Of a DNA stretch of 64,000 nt, positions 1 through 12,542 are shown one piece after another. Position numbers and translations under genes: made by a program. The stretch comes from Serinus canaria (taxonomy: Eukaryota > Chordata > Aves > Passeriformes > Fringillidae). A model generated the notes under the pieces. That model ran no database searches, was not told the origin of the DNA, and saw nothing but the letters and a program-made list of their open reading frames with translations. The stretch is taken from NCBI RefSeq assembly GCF_022539315.1, contig NC_066333.1:2108001-2172000 (forward strand). Direction: 5' to 3'. Each line of letters begins with the position of its first letter. Within the stretch, counting starts at the first letter, position 1.

Positions 1-3000
1 GTGGAAGGAAAATTTCCCATGATGTTGGAATGATGTTCTCCTGAGGGTGGTGCAAGGCCAAACACTGTGGTTTTTATTTCTCTTCTATTTGAAAGGCTCA
101 GAAGGAGGAAAACCATGGCCAGAAGCAAATCCCTGAGGATTTGCAGTGCCTGTCCTTGGTGAGCCCTGGGCTAGCTGAAATTTCCAGCCCCTGGAGTTCC
201 TGGGACTCCATAAAGCTTTGGGTTATTATTGAGGGGCCATAACAGGGTGGGGGGAACCCTGCAGCTTATCCAGCCTGGTTTTTGTGGGAGTCTCCATATC
301 CTTAGGGGGCACACTGTGGAGATCTTCAAGGGTTTGTGGCAGAGAAAGATGAGCAAGTTGATAGGATTTTCTCTGCCCTCCAGAGCAGAAGTTTCCTACC
401 AAAATTGCTCTCAGGAGGGGCAGCATCAGATGAAGCTAAAAGAAATAACATGGAAATTAATTTAAAATAATTAGGTTAATTTAAAATTTAAATAAAAGAA
501 AAAATTTAATTTTAAAAATTTAGAAAGCTCATGGTTAACTTTGTAAAATGCCATGCCACCAGAACAGGCTGGACAGAGCTCTTTTCAGTAGCACTTGCTG
601 GGAATCTCATGTCAGATTTCTGTGAGCACAGCAGCCCCCAAAAGCCAACCCTCACCTGGGCTGTGCCCAGGGATGGGCAAACCCCCTGTGCTCCTGTCAG
701 CTCTGGGCTGCTGAAATAAAGATTTTATCCTTGGGAAGTTGTTCCTGAAATGGCACAACTGAGAACACAAACCTGGCTAAGGGGAGGTGATGGAAAGTTG
801 CTGTTGTGGACAGGGGATCTCCATCACTTTTCTTCCAGGGAGGTCTCCTCTGCTTTTTCCTTTGTCCCTTCCTGTTTGCTCCTTTCCAACAGGATCCTGA
901 TGAGGGGGATTCTTGTGCTGCTCCTGTCTCACCAGTCTGTGGGTCTGAGGATGCAGCTCCAATTGGAGGATCTGGTTTTAATTGTGTTTTTGTGGAGCCC
1001 TTTGAGATGGGTAAATTAACTCTGACCTCCAGCTGCTAAATGCAAGGGTTTTGCCTGGATCAGATGGGAAAAGTTCCCTTAAATAACTGGGATGAAGAGT
1101 AAAATGAGGTTGGTAGGGGGTAGGAAAATTGACTTCAAAGAGGTCAAAACACAATAAATCCTCAGTGCAAGGCCAGGCTGAGGAGAACTTCCCAAACATT
1201 GAGGTGATGGGGGCTGGAGGGAGACCAGACCTCAGTGCAGAAGCTGAAATGATGAATGTAAAAACAATAACTGCTGCTGATGAAATACAAGCTGAATTTC
1301 TGCTTTTACTGCGAGACAATGCCAAATAATGGCAAAATTTCTGTATTAGAGACAGGTGGGTTGTGCTTTCCTGGCTCTGTGGTTGATGTTTGCAGCCTCA
1401 CCTGCCTGAGGACAGATGAGCTGCTGCTTTATCCCTTCCTTGCTCCCTTCAGTCCTTTTCCCTCCTTCTTGTCTCAGTGCCCATCGATTGGTCCAGCCAA
1501 GAGTGCGTTGGTGTCATTGGTGTTTTAATTAATTCTCCTGATTGCTTAAAGATAAATGGGACTGAGGCAATTGTGTTGGCTCTTGCCAAACAGGCAGCTT
1601 GGTGCAAGGAGAGCGTGGGGGATGGAGATGAAGAGGTTGGTGGTGTAGATCAGACATGAAACAAGACATGGAAAAGGCAAATTCTGAGCTGCTTCACATT
1701 CTGGATGGGCAATCTTGAGGGAGCTGAAGGTTTTTAAGGAGTTCTAGGAGTACCACAAGGAGTGCCCTCTTCAGAGCTATTTCACTTTTCAGCCTGCCTG
1801 GATAGAGGCAAAGCCCTGCTCCCACTGACTCATCTGCTTTCCAAGCAGAATTAAATCAGATGAGATCCTTGTCTTGAATGGAAATGTAGACACAGGAAAC
1901 AGTGATCAGGGAGGAATTCTTAAAGAAATGAGACTGAATTTGGCTTTAATGAAGTCCTTCCTTTTCCCTTCCTTTTCCCTTCCCTTCCTCATTTCCTTTC
2001 CCTGACCAAGACTAAAGCTTCTTTCTACCCCCCTTAGCTTTGAATAACCTTTTTTTTTTTTTTTTCTTCAGGAAAGTGCTTCTAATTAGCAAAGAATGGT
2101 TCTTCATGGTGGGAAATGCTCCCATGTGCAGGCTGTGTATCAGCTACACAGAGAAAAACATTTCCAGGCTAAGAACATTGTGATTTAGCTGGGAAATGCC
2201 TGCCTGATTTCACTCAGTGTCCTGCCAAACAGCAATTTCTGTGCAACAGCAGCAAAGGCGTGTTGGGGAAAGCCTTGGCTCCCATTCAGATCTGCAGATG
2301 AGCTCAGTGGAGCAGGGGATGGGATCTCCCAGCTGGGTGCTCACCCCTCCCAGCAGGTTCAGAACCATTTAATTGAGGTGCTTGTGTTCCACTGGGGGCA
2401 GGGAAAGTTGTTTGCAGGACAGAAAGAATTGATTAAAAACAAAAAATCAGGTTATCAGGTTACCACGAAAGATGGGCTGAATCACAAGCTTTTCTTGGAG
2501 CCTCAGTACATTGGGTTTGGGGACATTCCTGAACCTGGATCTAAAGCATGTCCTGGTTTGTGTTTGAGGAGGCCCCTGAGGTTTGAGCAGGGCAGGCACT
2601 TGGGGTCATTTTATAGATGAACTGATTCCAACTGGGGCACGTGGATCTCACTGGAAAAACTTGAATTCAGCATCCCAGCCCCTGAGCACCCTGGGGGAGT
2701 CTCAGCTCCCACAGAGGTGTCTTTTGGGGTCAATTTGCTGTGATGTGCAGCCAAGGACATCAGCATGAACGTGTGCCTTTGGAACCCCAGGAAATGTGGG
2801 AATGCTGTGCCCCTGGATGGGCAGCTCAGCATCTCAGCTTTGCTGGTAGCAAACCTCAAACCAATTAAGCTAACATCAGGCTTTTAATTGCCTTGGTTAA
2901 GCTGGTGCAGCCCTCGATGTGCGCGCTCATAAATCAATTTAAATGCAAGTTGTAGGAAAATTTACATTAAAGCAGCACTTCAGCAGACTGCCTTTTAAAC

Positions 3001-4026
3001 AAAAACAAGAACCGAGAGGAAACAATTCCTGGTGACCCTTTGCAGGCTCCCTGGGATGCAGGGCTGGGCTCCAACACTGGCTGTTCTCTCGTGGAGCTGC
3101 TGCTGCAGCTGCTGGATGTGGAATCAGGAAGGGGATTAGGGGATCCTGCCTTTGGGGAAGGGACTGGGCCAGCCAGGGGTGCCTCAGCAGCACAGCAGGA
3201 GCAGACAGGAGCTGTTGGGCCCCAAAGCATCCCATGGTAGCCCCCCAGAAGCAGAAGCAGGTGTAAATCCCTGACCATGTCAGCTGTGCCTTGGCAGAGC
3301 CAGCAGCAGGTTGCCTTTCTTCCCCAAATCCTGCTGCTGTCACCTCAAGTCTCTTGTAAGTCCAGCTTTGACTCAGTGATTTTATCCTCATGAGATTTTC
3401 AGGATGGAGGGGGAGCCAGCCTTTCTTCTCTGCCACTCTCCATTAACTGAATCCTCCCTGCACAGAGCTTCCCTCTCAGCCCACCTGGGCTGGGGACATC
3501 CCAGGCTCCTTGGGGAGAGAAGCCAGTGCTCCAAAACTCACAGTAAAGCCATGACCATCCCTGGGAAGAAGGAAAAAGGACATTTCTTTGCTCCTGCTCC
3601 CACCTGCAGAGACTCCAGGTGCCAGCTGTGATGGGCACTGTGAGTGAGCCTCCCCAAACCCCACAGTTCTCACTCCTGTTTTCCTTTGGTTTCCAGGGTT
3701 TTGTTCCTACTCAGTCAGGGAAGAATAAACACAGCCACAACACAGGGAGGTGTTTAAGCCATGACTGCAGAGTCCCACTGCTCTGGCTCTTACCCTGGGC
3801 ACAGCCCTGCTGGCAGGGACAAGGCTCCAGGAGGAGCCCATGAAAAGCCTCCTTACTCACACCTCTGGTTAATACAGGACAGAAGGGTGGGAGAGGATAT
3901 TTTCTCCTGGAAAGCTACAGAAATTTCCCCAGGCAAACTTCTGCTGAGGGCCCTCTCAGCAGTGAGGAATTCTAATACCTTACAGCCCTGCAGGTTGCTG
4001 TTTTACAGGTGTGTTATTTGTCAATA

Positions 4027-4030
<4 letters not shown>
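1..4030. other. Single-copy sequence, no gene recognised
   Basis: No exon, RNA gene or dispersed repeat is recognised here. A strongly AT-rich patch lies near 455-525, a polypyrimidine patch of CCTTTTC type near 1960-2000, and a T16 run at 2050-2065. The stretch near 2850-3000 has homeodomain-like TAATT/ATTAA motifs and could be a conserved noncoding element, but that is inference. The open frames are short, overlap on both strands and show no family resemblance. Confidence 0.5.

Positions 4031-4074
<44 letters not shown>
4031..4074. repeat. Poly-T tract (44 T)
   Basis: An uninterrupted run of 44 T. It is either a mononucleotide microsatellite or the A-tail of a retroposed sequence read on the other strand. 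I see no recognisable retroposon body next to it and no duplication was established. Confidence 0.95.
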
Positions 4075-4075
<1 letters not shown>

Positions 4076-4855
4076 GCTATTAATCCTGGTTACATAAATA
4101 ATCACTGCAGAACAGGACAGTGAGTACACAACAATCTTGCATTCACTGAAGTTCCCAGGGCTGGAATTCCTACAGCTGGCAAGCAGCTGCAGTGTCTCCT
4201 CAGTTGGAATGCTGAGCTGTGGGATCAGATAATGATCATTTAATGATGAACCCCTAATACCTGGCTATGCTGATAAAAAAACTGCATCCATCTGTGCCAG
4301 GGAGCACACCCTGGCTCTGTGGGGCTGCATGGGAAGCACAAATGAGCTCTTTACCAGCAGTGTTGTGAGCCCCTGTGTGAGCTGGGAGCTGCAGTGCTGC
4401 AGCTTGGCCCATGCACCATTAACTGGAACTTGCCTGTGTGAGTGATCCCAGAGCAAATTCCCTTAAAACCCCTCTGCAGGAGGGGACAGACTGGATGGAC
4501 AAGGTGAATTTAGTCCTGCATGTTGGGTGCTTTGATAAAGACACTGCCTCGAGGAGTGATTTGGGTTTGGAACACGCTGAGCAGGCTGGAGGTGGGAGCT
4601 GAGCTATTCCAGACCTGCCAGATTTTCTCCACTGGGTTTTGGGTGGGAGCTGGTGAGTAAGGATGGGCTGGAGGAGGGTGCCAGCCCCATCAGCTGTGCT
4701 AGCCAACAGGAGCAAGGAACAGAATGCAGAGGATTAAGGATTAACTCATTGCTTCCCTCTGACTCAGTTTTAAATTTCTCCTGTAGGAATTGGCCCAGCT
4801 GTGACTTGGAGTCAGCTAGATTTCACCCCAAAAGACCTGGGTGTGAGTTTCAAGC
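4075..4855. other. Single-copy sequence, no gene recognised
   Basis: Mixed-composition sequence between the poly-T tract and an LTR-like element. No repeat family, splice-flanked conserved frame or RNA structure was recognised. Confidence 0.45.
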
Positions 4856-4859
4856 CCTA

Positions 4860-5160
4860 GGAATAATTCGTTTAACTTAGGGTGAGCCTAAGAGTTCTGC
4901 CATAAGCCTTTGGTGTTGTTATGCTAAGTTGTCCAAGTTCTTCTCCCCTATTGCTTACTTATATCCCCTACATGGTTATAGCTCTAGAATGTTCTACCCC
5001 CAAGTGTATAAATTGTTGCTTCCCCTTTGTTTTGGGTCTTTGGATCCTGCCCCATGTACTGTGCTTGACTTCTCTACATTTATTGTTTTTCACCCTTCAT
5101 TAAAGTTCTTTTTGGTCAACTCCATCGAACCCACTCCTTTTCATTTTCACCACCCTCAGT
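4860..5160 (+). mobile_element. LTR-like element (solo LTR candidate)
   Basis: The block has LTR architecture on the plus strand. TATAAA lies at 5007-5012 and an ATTAAA polyadenylation signal at 5099-5104, about 90 bp downstream, followed by a T/GT-rich stretch. That spacing fits U3-R-U5 of a short retroviral LTR. Ends are approximate, no target duplication was found, and no second copy is visible here. A retroposed 3' UTR is an alternative. Confidence 0.45.
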
Positions 5161-5169
5161 GCCCTGGAG

Positions 5170-6266
5170 CCAGGGAGCCAGAGAGGTTTGGCACAGCCAC
5201 CCTCACTGTGACGTTCTCCAAGGTGTCACTTCACTCTCCACCCTGTGGATCTTCTCCTGCATCTTCCACTGGGTGTTTCCAGGCAGTGATTTCAAGGTTG
5301 GGGCTGTACCCAGGGAAGGGAGAAATCTCCATTCACATGGGGACAGAAAATATTTGCCAGAGTTAGGCTGGAACTTGACTTGTGCTGGTCCAGAAGGAAA
5401 GGAAGAAGAGGCATCCTAAAGAAAGCATTGAAGTGCAGGAGGTCCTTGTGCACAGAATCCTGTGTGAGAAGCCTGCAGGTGAAGGTGGGCATGAGCTGTA
5501 ACTCAAGGACATTATCACAAAGCCATCAAGCAACTGTCTTTTATATTGATATCATATTTGTGTATTTTTCCTCTCCTTCTCCCTCCTCTCCCTTAATTGG
5601 ATGTCAGCCACGTGGCAAGGTTATTCTGTTAGACAAGCTGGGAAATGACAATGACAGGATTATAATTAAGTGCCAGGACATGCAGCCAACACAATTACCA
5701 TGCTGTTATTACGCTGGATGATGTGCTAAAGAAGCTCATAAAAACACTGTAAAGAATATAAATCATGGGACATGTGTACAATGGGGGAAGAAAATGTTTC
5801 CCCTTTTGCTAAAGCCCAGTCAGTGCTAGATAAGTCCAGTGAAAGAGATGTTTCCTTGCACTGACAGATTCCTACTTTCAAATTACTCCAGGAGCAAGCA
5901 GTGCTTGTTTTTGTTTTGGCTTCAGGTGGTGCTGCAAATCTCAGCAGTTTTTAAGCTGGTATTGTCCCTCTGTTTTCAGCCACTGCCTTCCACTGTACCT
6001 GCAGCATTGGGATGTGTGGCCAAATCTCACCAGTTTCCAGGCTTTTCTTGGCCTTGTGCAGGCATCTGTCACTGCTGGCAGTACTGTCCTGTCTTGTTCT
6101 GCTGATTTTCTGGGTTTTCTTCCTCATAAAGTATTGAACTAAAGGCTGAATCTGCCACTGAAGGCAGGAGACCTGGGGGATTCCTGTGGAAGATGCCTCT
6201 TACACCAAATACTGATTAGCAGCTGTAACTCCATGCTCTGTTTGCAGCCCTTTCTCCTTGGGCTGG
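5170..6266. other. Single-copy sequence with a possible regulatory block
   Basis: No gene recognised. Around 5590-5760 lie several AT-rich homeodomain-type sites (TAATTG, ATAATTAAG, CAATTACC) and a perfect 10-bp palindromic E-box, GCCACGTGGC, at 5607-5616. The cluster resembles a vertebrate conserved noncoding element, but conservation cannot be judged from one sequence. Confidence 0.35.
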
Positions 6267-6271
6267 GTTGG

Positions 6272-6922
6272 TGTCCTGGATTGCCAAGCAATTTGTATTC
6301 TCTTTGCCATCTCTATGGCAGCTGTCTCCTGTCCATTGGGCAGTTTTCCTTATCTCTCCCACACCCACTCCTCCCTCAGGCAGACCCCTGCTGATAACAG
6401 GCCATGGAATGTCCCTGCATGGCTGATAAGAACTGCAGCATCCCATTGGGAGATGGGAGCCCAGAGGGAGGAGCCAAGCATTCCTACCTGGATATAATCT
6501 GGAGGTTCTGGAACACCAGCACAGCTTCTCCACTGGATTTCCCAGAGGAACAGCAGCTGCCTCTTCCCCTGGATCTTCAGAGGCAGACTGCACCTTTGTC
6601 CAGGATCCCTGCTCCAGCAGAACCACCCCTGGCACTGCAGGAGGGCTGCAGCCACAATTCCAATGGGACTGCTGCCAGCACCCTGGCCCACAGGGTGTCA
6701 GGCTGTGCTCTGACTCTGGCAGTGTTCTAGTGTACTGCATTGTTCATTTTATCCTTTATTTTCTTCCCTATTAAAGAACTGTTATTCCTGTTCCCATATT
6801 TTTTGCCTGAGAGCCCCTTAATTTAAAATTTATAACAATTCAGAGGGAGGGGGTTTGCATTTTCCATTTCAGGGGAGGCTCCTGCCTTCCTTAGCAGACA
6901 CCTGGCTTTCCAAACCAAGATA
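6272..6922 (+). mobile_element. Solo LTR, family D, short form
   Basis: Starts TGTCCTGG and ends in a mutated CCAAGATA (CCAAGACA in sister copies). The body matches the copy at 33840 closely and the longer copies at 15083, 19307, 29709 and 35192. It carries a GATATAAT TATA-like site near 6490 and an ATTAAA signal near 6770. Only one copy of the segment that became a minisatellite in the long copies is present (about 6640-6700). No target duplication is evident (GTTGG before, ATGGT after). No coding interior follows. Confidence 0.8.
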
Positions 6923-8460
6923 ATGGTGAATTTGAAGTTTGTGCTTGTGAGCATCTACCTTGAGTCAGGAAATGTTGACATTCACTTCAGAAGAGAAGTT
7001 GATCTGTCAGTCAGATCCGTGGCCTTGCAGAGCTTTGGGCTGGAGCTGAACTTCTCTAAAAACCCAAACTTTCCAAAGCAGGGCTGCCCAGGAGCTCTGC
7101 TGCTTCCATGGCCAGAGGCTGTTCTGCTGCAGCTTGGCCACAAAAATATTGTTCTGACAATATTTGTGCTTTAAATCATCTTCTCCTTAGGAAGCTGCCA
7201 CTCTGATATCTTCAGAAAAATGACAGCTCCCCCATCCCTTTTTTTTTTCATCTTTTAATTGGCATGCTTTGCTGCTGTACTGCACAAAGCTGAAATTTCT
7301 AATGGTCAAATTTTATCAGTTCCAAAAACCCAGTGCTTTGAAATGAAGCGTAAAAGAAGTTAAATTGTCTCCACTGCCTGTTTTGATGTTTGATCTAAAC
7401 ATTCTGATAATTTGAACGATTTGAGGATATTTAGGGGTTTGAATTCCTGACTAATGTGCTGAATTCACAGCCCTTGAAGTGCTTGTGATAGCTCAGATCT
7501 GCTCCCACGACCTCCAATACCTTGATTCCTCTCCAGGCTAAGCAAGGAGAGCTTGGGTCTGAAGGAATAAATGTCCAAAGCACAGATGGTTCAGGAACCC
7601 TGCAAAACACCCTGGGCTCTTTTGTCCAGCACAGGATCAGGCCCTGAGGCCTTGCTGTTGGACTTCCATCTCATTAAAGGGGAATAAAAGCAAAGAAAAG
7701 GGGTTTCTGCCAGGCCTGTATTGGTACAAATGTTGAAGTATGGAGCTGGTGAACTTGATTTACTGTCCCAGTGGTTGGTAATTAGCGTGGCTATTTGTAA
7801 ACCTTGCGCAGCCTGATCTCCACTCCTGGGAGTTTCAGCAGTTTTATCTCACCCAGACACTGGCAGCTCCTCATGCTCTGGAATTACCTGGCATGGCTTT
7901 TGGAAGGGTGGTCTGAGCCAGCCCACGGAGCCAGAGCAGCTTGTGGGGCTGCAGTGACATCCCCAAAGGCCCAGGGATGCAGGGGGGGCTCTCTGCACTC
8001 TGCCCCTCTGATGAAGGGCTGCTGAAAGGTCCCTTTGGGATAAAACACCAAAGGCTGCTGGTGAGGCCCTGTTTTCTCTGAATAGGTTTTCCTTTCTGTA
8101 AGTTCTTATCACATTCAGCCTTACATAAGGGAGAGAACTCCAGAGATGACAGGGCTTTATTATTGTTTATTATTATTTTAAACTTGCTCTTTTACAACAG
8201 GCAGGCTGAGAGGCTGCTGCCCAACATTTCAGTGGATTCCTTTATTTCATGTTTTAAACCTTAACTGCTGTCCTGACTGGCAGCTGCAGGACAGCACCTT
8301 CCTCGTCAAAATATTTCAATAAAAGGGGAGCTGCTGGTTCAGCACCAACCTCCTGCTGGGTCTGTAAGGAACAACACAGGTGCACACATGCTGGGAAGGG
8401 TTACAGATATGTTCTGTAGGTGCAGGAGTTCAGGAATGAAGGGAGAGCACAGGGATCAGC
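6923..8460. other. Single-copy sequence, no gene recognised
   Basis: Mixed-composition sequence with scattered short open frames on both strands. No repeat family, RNA gene or conserved coding signature was recognised. Confidence 0.45.
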
Positions 8461-8770
8461 TGTTGTTGTCTTATTGCAGGGGTTCCATACTGTTGTCTCC
8501 TTACAGCAGAAATTTCATACTTTCTCAGTGTTTTCTCATGGGCAGCTCCTCAGAGCACTGACTCTTCTTCACAAAGTAGCCAGCTGACTCCAGTGCCCTT
8601 TTCCACCAGCCACCCCACTCTTTTATAGCACTCTTCTTCTCACTGGTTACAGCTGTGCCTGTTAAAGTCAGGCCTGTCCCTAATCTTTGATAAATGGCTC
8701 AGCTGCAACTCCTTAGGGGTGAGATTACTTTCTACACCATCTTTATTTCCTTATATTCTATCCCCCTACA
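8461..8770 (-). mobile_element. Short solo LTR, antisense, with TATA box
   Basis: Read on the minus strand it begins TGTAGGGGG at 8770 and ends ACAACAACA at 8461. A TATAAAAG box falls at 8620-8627 and a CAATAA-type signal sits close to the 3' end. The flanks are ATCAGC (8455-8460) and ATCACC (8771-8776), a 6-bp target duplication with one mismatch, as expected for an ERVK-type insertion. The 310-bp length is short for an LTR. No interior sequence is attached. Confidence 0.7.
8620..8627 (-). promoter_or_regulatory. TATA box of the 8461-8770 LTR
   Basis: TATAAAAG on the minus strand, about 145 bp from the LTR start, is a consensus core-promoter element. Whether it still drives transcription cannot be told from sequence. 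Confidence 0.5.
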
Positions 8771-8835
8771 ATCACCCATGTGTCACTTGTGGGCTTGGCT
8801 GATGTGTGGGACAGCACTGGCATGGGGTGGTCAGA

Positions 8836-9043
8836 GGATCCTGGAATGTCCTGGGCTGGGAGGGACCCCCAGGATCACCCAGGGCAGCCCCAGCCCTGCC
8901 CAGACCCCCCAACAGCCCCACCCTGGGCATCCCCGGCAGCGCTGTCCCAACACTCCTGGGGCTCTGGCAGCCTCGGGGCCGTGCCCATTCCCTGGGCAGC
9001 CTGGGCAGTGCCAGCACCCTCTGGGGAAGAACCTTTCCCTGGT
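8836..9043 (-). mobile_element. CR1 LINE 3' fragment
   Basis: Reverse complement of the same CR1 3' region seen at 24133-24375 and 53349-53575. It is 5'-truncated and consists of 3' UTR only, with no reverse transcriptase. The high similarity of the three copies suggests a comparatively young CR1 subfamily. Confidence 0.8.
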
Positions 9044-11850
9044 AAGAGCTGCTGCATTTGTTGGTTCTCCTCTGGGCTATAAAGGCTGTGGGACCACTGT
9101 CTCTGTGCTGTGCCTGGTGGATGCACTCATAGCTTTCTCCTATGTGACATTTCCCACAGTAGCAGAGACCAAAATATACCTGGGCTACAGGTATGGGATC
9201 TTGTAGGAATGTCCTTGGCCCAGTTCATCTCTGCACAGAACCTGATCTCTTTTCATGTCCCATTCTGCAGAAATAGGGTTAAGTATGAATTCCAGCTTTT
9301 CCTCCTCATTTTCTCTCCTCTGCAAAAGACTTGTAGTCTTGGTTGCATTTGATTTCTTATTTCCAAGTTCTACATTGCTCTTTTTTTTGGTCCATTTTTT
9401 TATGATTCCTGGACACTGTGGGCAGGCAGATGCTGTGTGGGATCCTTTCCTTTGCCTGGGTGCTTATATAAATAGATATATCTATATATATATCTATACA
9501 TAAAATCTCTCCTCAATTAGTCCTTAGACTGCTGGTCTCAGATAATGCCTCTTCCTCTGTGAGCATCAAGGTGCTGGGCTGTGTCACACAGGCAGAAGCA
9601 AAGTGAGCAGTGCTGGAAGCCAGGAGGATCACTGAGTTTTACTCCAACAGGCTGTTTGAAAGCTTGCCTGAAATGCTTTCTGTTGGGGTAAGGGTGGAAA
9701 ATGTCTGGAGGCTGTGGCAGCTGACCCTATTTTCAACATGTCACTGATCCCAGTGAGGCTTTAGCATGAGGTTTTGTAAGGAGTTGTGGTGTCTGAGGAG
9801 CAGACTCTGCCTTGGAAAGGCTCAGGGAGGTTTTGTCTCCCCACAGCTCCTGCCACCAGCTGAGTTTGAAAAGGGTTTTGTTCCCTAATTGAGGTGCCAG
9901 CAAATACAGAAATAACAGAGTGTCAGTGGGATTCAGGGCTTGTGTGTGTCCAGCAAAGGGAGCTCAGGGTGGCTAAACTGGGAGCTGGGTCGTTTTGGTG
10001 GGGAAGAAGCAGCAGGGTAAGATGGAAAATTGAACCTCAGTGTGGCTTGAGTTTTACATCCCCACTGCTCCAGTTTCAGCATTGAACCAGGAGACCATGG
10101 CTGAGATTTGGGCCTTTTTCTTTTTCTTTCTCTTCTTTCTTTCTTTTCTCCTTTCCTTTCCTTGTGTCATGTCTGGCCTGACAGTGACAGCCCCCTGAGC
10201 TGTTCCCTGGTAGCAGCAGGCAGGCAAGGAGACTCCACAGGGCTTCTGGGGGTGCTCACTAGCTGAGGGTTTATGGGGTCCCAGCCCCAGGAGCAGCCTG
10301 GTTTCTGAGGGAGAGCCTAGGGGGAAAAGGGCCAGGAGAGAGCCTGGTCTGCCTGGCACAGCTTAACAGGGAGATGCAGAGTGGGTGTGGAATGAGATTA
10401 GGGCCAGTGGGATTACAGATCCATGATACTGCAGGGGAGGATCACTTGGAATTAACTGTACATTTTTGAAGGGTGAGACAGAGCATCCCATCTAACTAAA
10501 ATGTAACCCCACAGCCCCCCTTGCTGCAGACACAGCCCAGCCCCTCCTTGCTGCCCTGACACCCAGAGCTGTCCCTGGCCATGCCAACTCACCTGGAGGT
10601 GACTGCTAGGTGAGAAGTGGCAGCTCTGTGCCACCCCTCCAGCCTGGGGCTGCTTCCCTTTGCCTCACCCACGTTTTCCCAAGCCCTTCTTTGTGCAGAA
10701 ACTCAGCAAGCAGCAATCACAGTCCGATTTGCCCAGCTGAGTAGGGAATGGATATTCCCAGAGCCTGATCTCAAATAAATGACCCACTAAAAATAGCTGT
10801 GCTCATGAGCAGGTGAGCACCAAACACCTGCTGTAGTCACTGTGGCTGGCTGGCCTTGGGGACCAAAGTGTTTGGTTGTTTTACCTCTGTGGGAGAGCAA
10901 GTGGAGATGCCTTCCAAACTCAGGGTTTGCTGCTCTTTAGCTTTTATTTGTATAAAACAAAATTATTCTCCAATAATTACTTTAATCATTAATTAATTAA
11001 TTATATCGAATAAAATTATTTTGTTATTTTCTTAAAGTAAAATTATATCTATTATTATTATTATTATTATCCATTTATCATTTGGATAAATGGATATATG
11101 GATAACCCTCCCAAAAACTGTTTTATCCTCTCACAACTCAGCAGACCAAGCAGGGATCTTGGTGATCCCTGGGAGCTCCTGAGGAAGCTCTGCCTTGTCT
11201 GTGCTGGATCCAGCAGCACAGAGGATGTGTCAGACTGGGGAGAAGGGGCAGCATTTGGAGGTGTTCCTTAGTGTCCATAATTCTGGGATTTGTTGGCACC
11301 TGACAGGATAAAGCTGGGATTTACTAGAAAATGGGAAAACTTGACTTGAAAACTTGGGCAACAGGATTTGTTTGGCTTTTTCCTATCAAATTTGCTGCTG
11401 AAACAGCAAAGAGAAACCTTTCTCTTGTATCACCAGGAAAAAAAATAACACCACCTTTCTCTAGGTTGTAGTTCTTGTGCTTTTAGGAATGGAAAAGCCT
11501 GCAGCTGTCTCTGGCTGTTCAAAAGAAGCAAATGTGAGACAGATCTTTCTTGATTCTGTTTTCATGGCTCTGCTGGGCACTTTTCCCCTCCTCTCCTGGC
11601 AGCAGATGTGCAGAGGAAAGGTCAGGAAGTGCAGTGCTGGCATCCTTGCCCAGCCACCCCTCCCTGGCTGCTCTCCGTGGGTGACGTGCTGGGGATGGGA
11701 TGGGACAGATGTCACATCATGACAAGCCCTTGCACTGATCTCTGGAGAAGTTCTGCGTGCTCTGAATGTCATTTATGCAACACAGGGATAATGCTGTGAT
11801 TCCCTGGCATTTCAGGGAGCTTCTGGCATGTCCTGGGCTTGTCTGGTTCA
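9044..11850. other. Single-copy sequence with simple repeats, no gene recognised
   Basis: Includes a TA-rich self-complementary run (9464-9502), a CTTTT polypyrimidine patch (about 10110-10165), and an AT-rich block (10960-11105) with a short ATT array near 11050-11070. No exon or dispersed element was recognised in the remainder. Confidence 0.45.
9464..9502. repeat. TA-rich microsatellite
   Basis: Alternating TATATC/TATA sequence that is largely self-complementary and could extrude as a cruciform. No function is apparent. Confidence 0.8.
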
Positions 11851-11851
11851 T

Positions 11852-12535
11852 TGTAGGTGCTGAGATGTCAGACAATATGGTTTTTTTGATTTAGAGATGG
11901 AGTAACTGAGAAGTGTTTGAAAAATTTTTATTCTATTTTTAGTTTCATGAGAAGGGTCAGACAATACAGATGTTATAATTCATGCTATCACAATCAGAAG
12001 CCAACTATTTCCTAATTACAACACACTGTAAGTGCTTTTTGGCTGATCAGTTTTTTACCACACTATGCTGTAGATGCCTTAAAGCCAATTATCTAAAACT
12101 ACCCCTCATAAATCTAACTATTCTTTAATTACAAGACACTATCAGTGGTTTTTAGCCTATCAGTTTTTTACCACACTATACTGTAGATACCTTGAAGCTA
12201 ATAATCTAAAACTGAAATTTCTAAATCTTGTGCAAAGGTTTAAATCTAAACTACCATCTAATTATCTAAAACTACCCCTCATAGGTCTTACTACAATGCA
12301 TCTTTCATAGTCCTATTTTTCTAAAATATCTAGTCTTATTTGTCAGACCATCTTTTGAAACTTTATTTTAGCTCTAGTTCTCTCTCAACAATATCTGTCT
12401 TATTCTATGGCATTTCTAAATCAGTATTTCTTATCTCAAAGTTTATATACAGATACATACTCTGTGAGCTTTTTGTCAAGCCCTGAAAACTCTTTACAAA
12501 TCTTTTTCCCACACTGAGATAATTCTAGCATCCCC
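11852..12535 (-). mobile_element. AT-rich LTR-like block, antisense
   Basis: On the minus strand the block ends in a segment with AATAAA (plus-strand TTTATT near 11927) followed by a sequence ending CACCTACA, as an LTR 3' end would. It contains a diverged tandem duplication of about 113 bp: 12010-12121 against 12122-12230, sharing TTTTTTACCACACTAT. A third partial copy lies near 12252-12290. It abuts the family C LTR that begins at 12543. Boundaries are approximate and no target duplication was found. Confidence 0.45.
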
Positions 12536-12542
12536 CTTGGAC

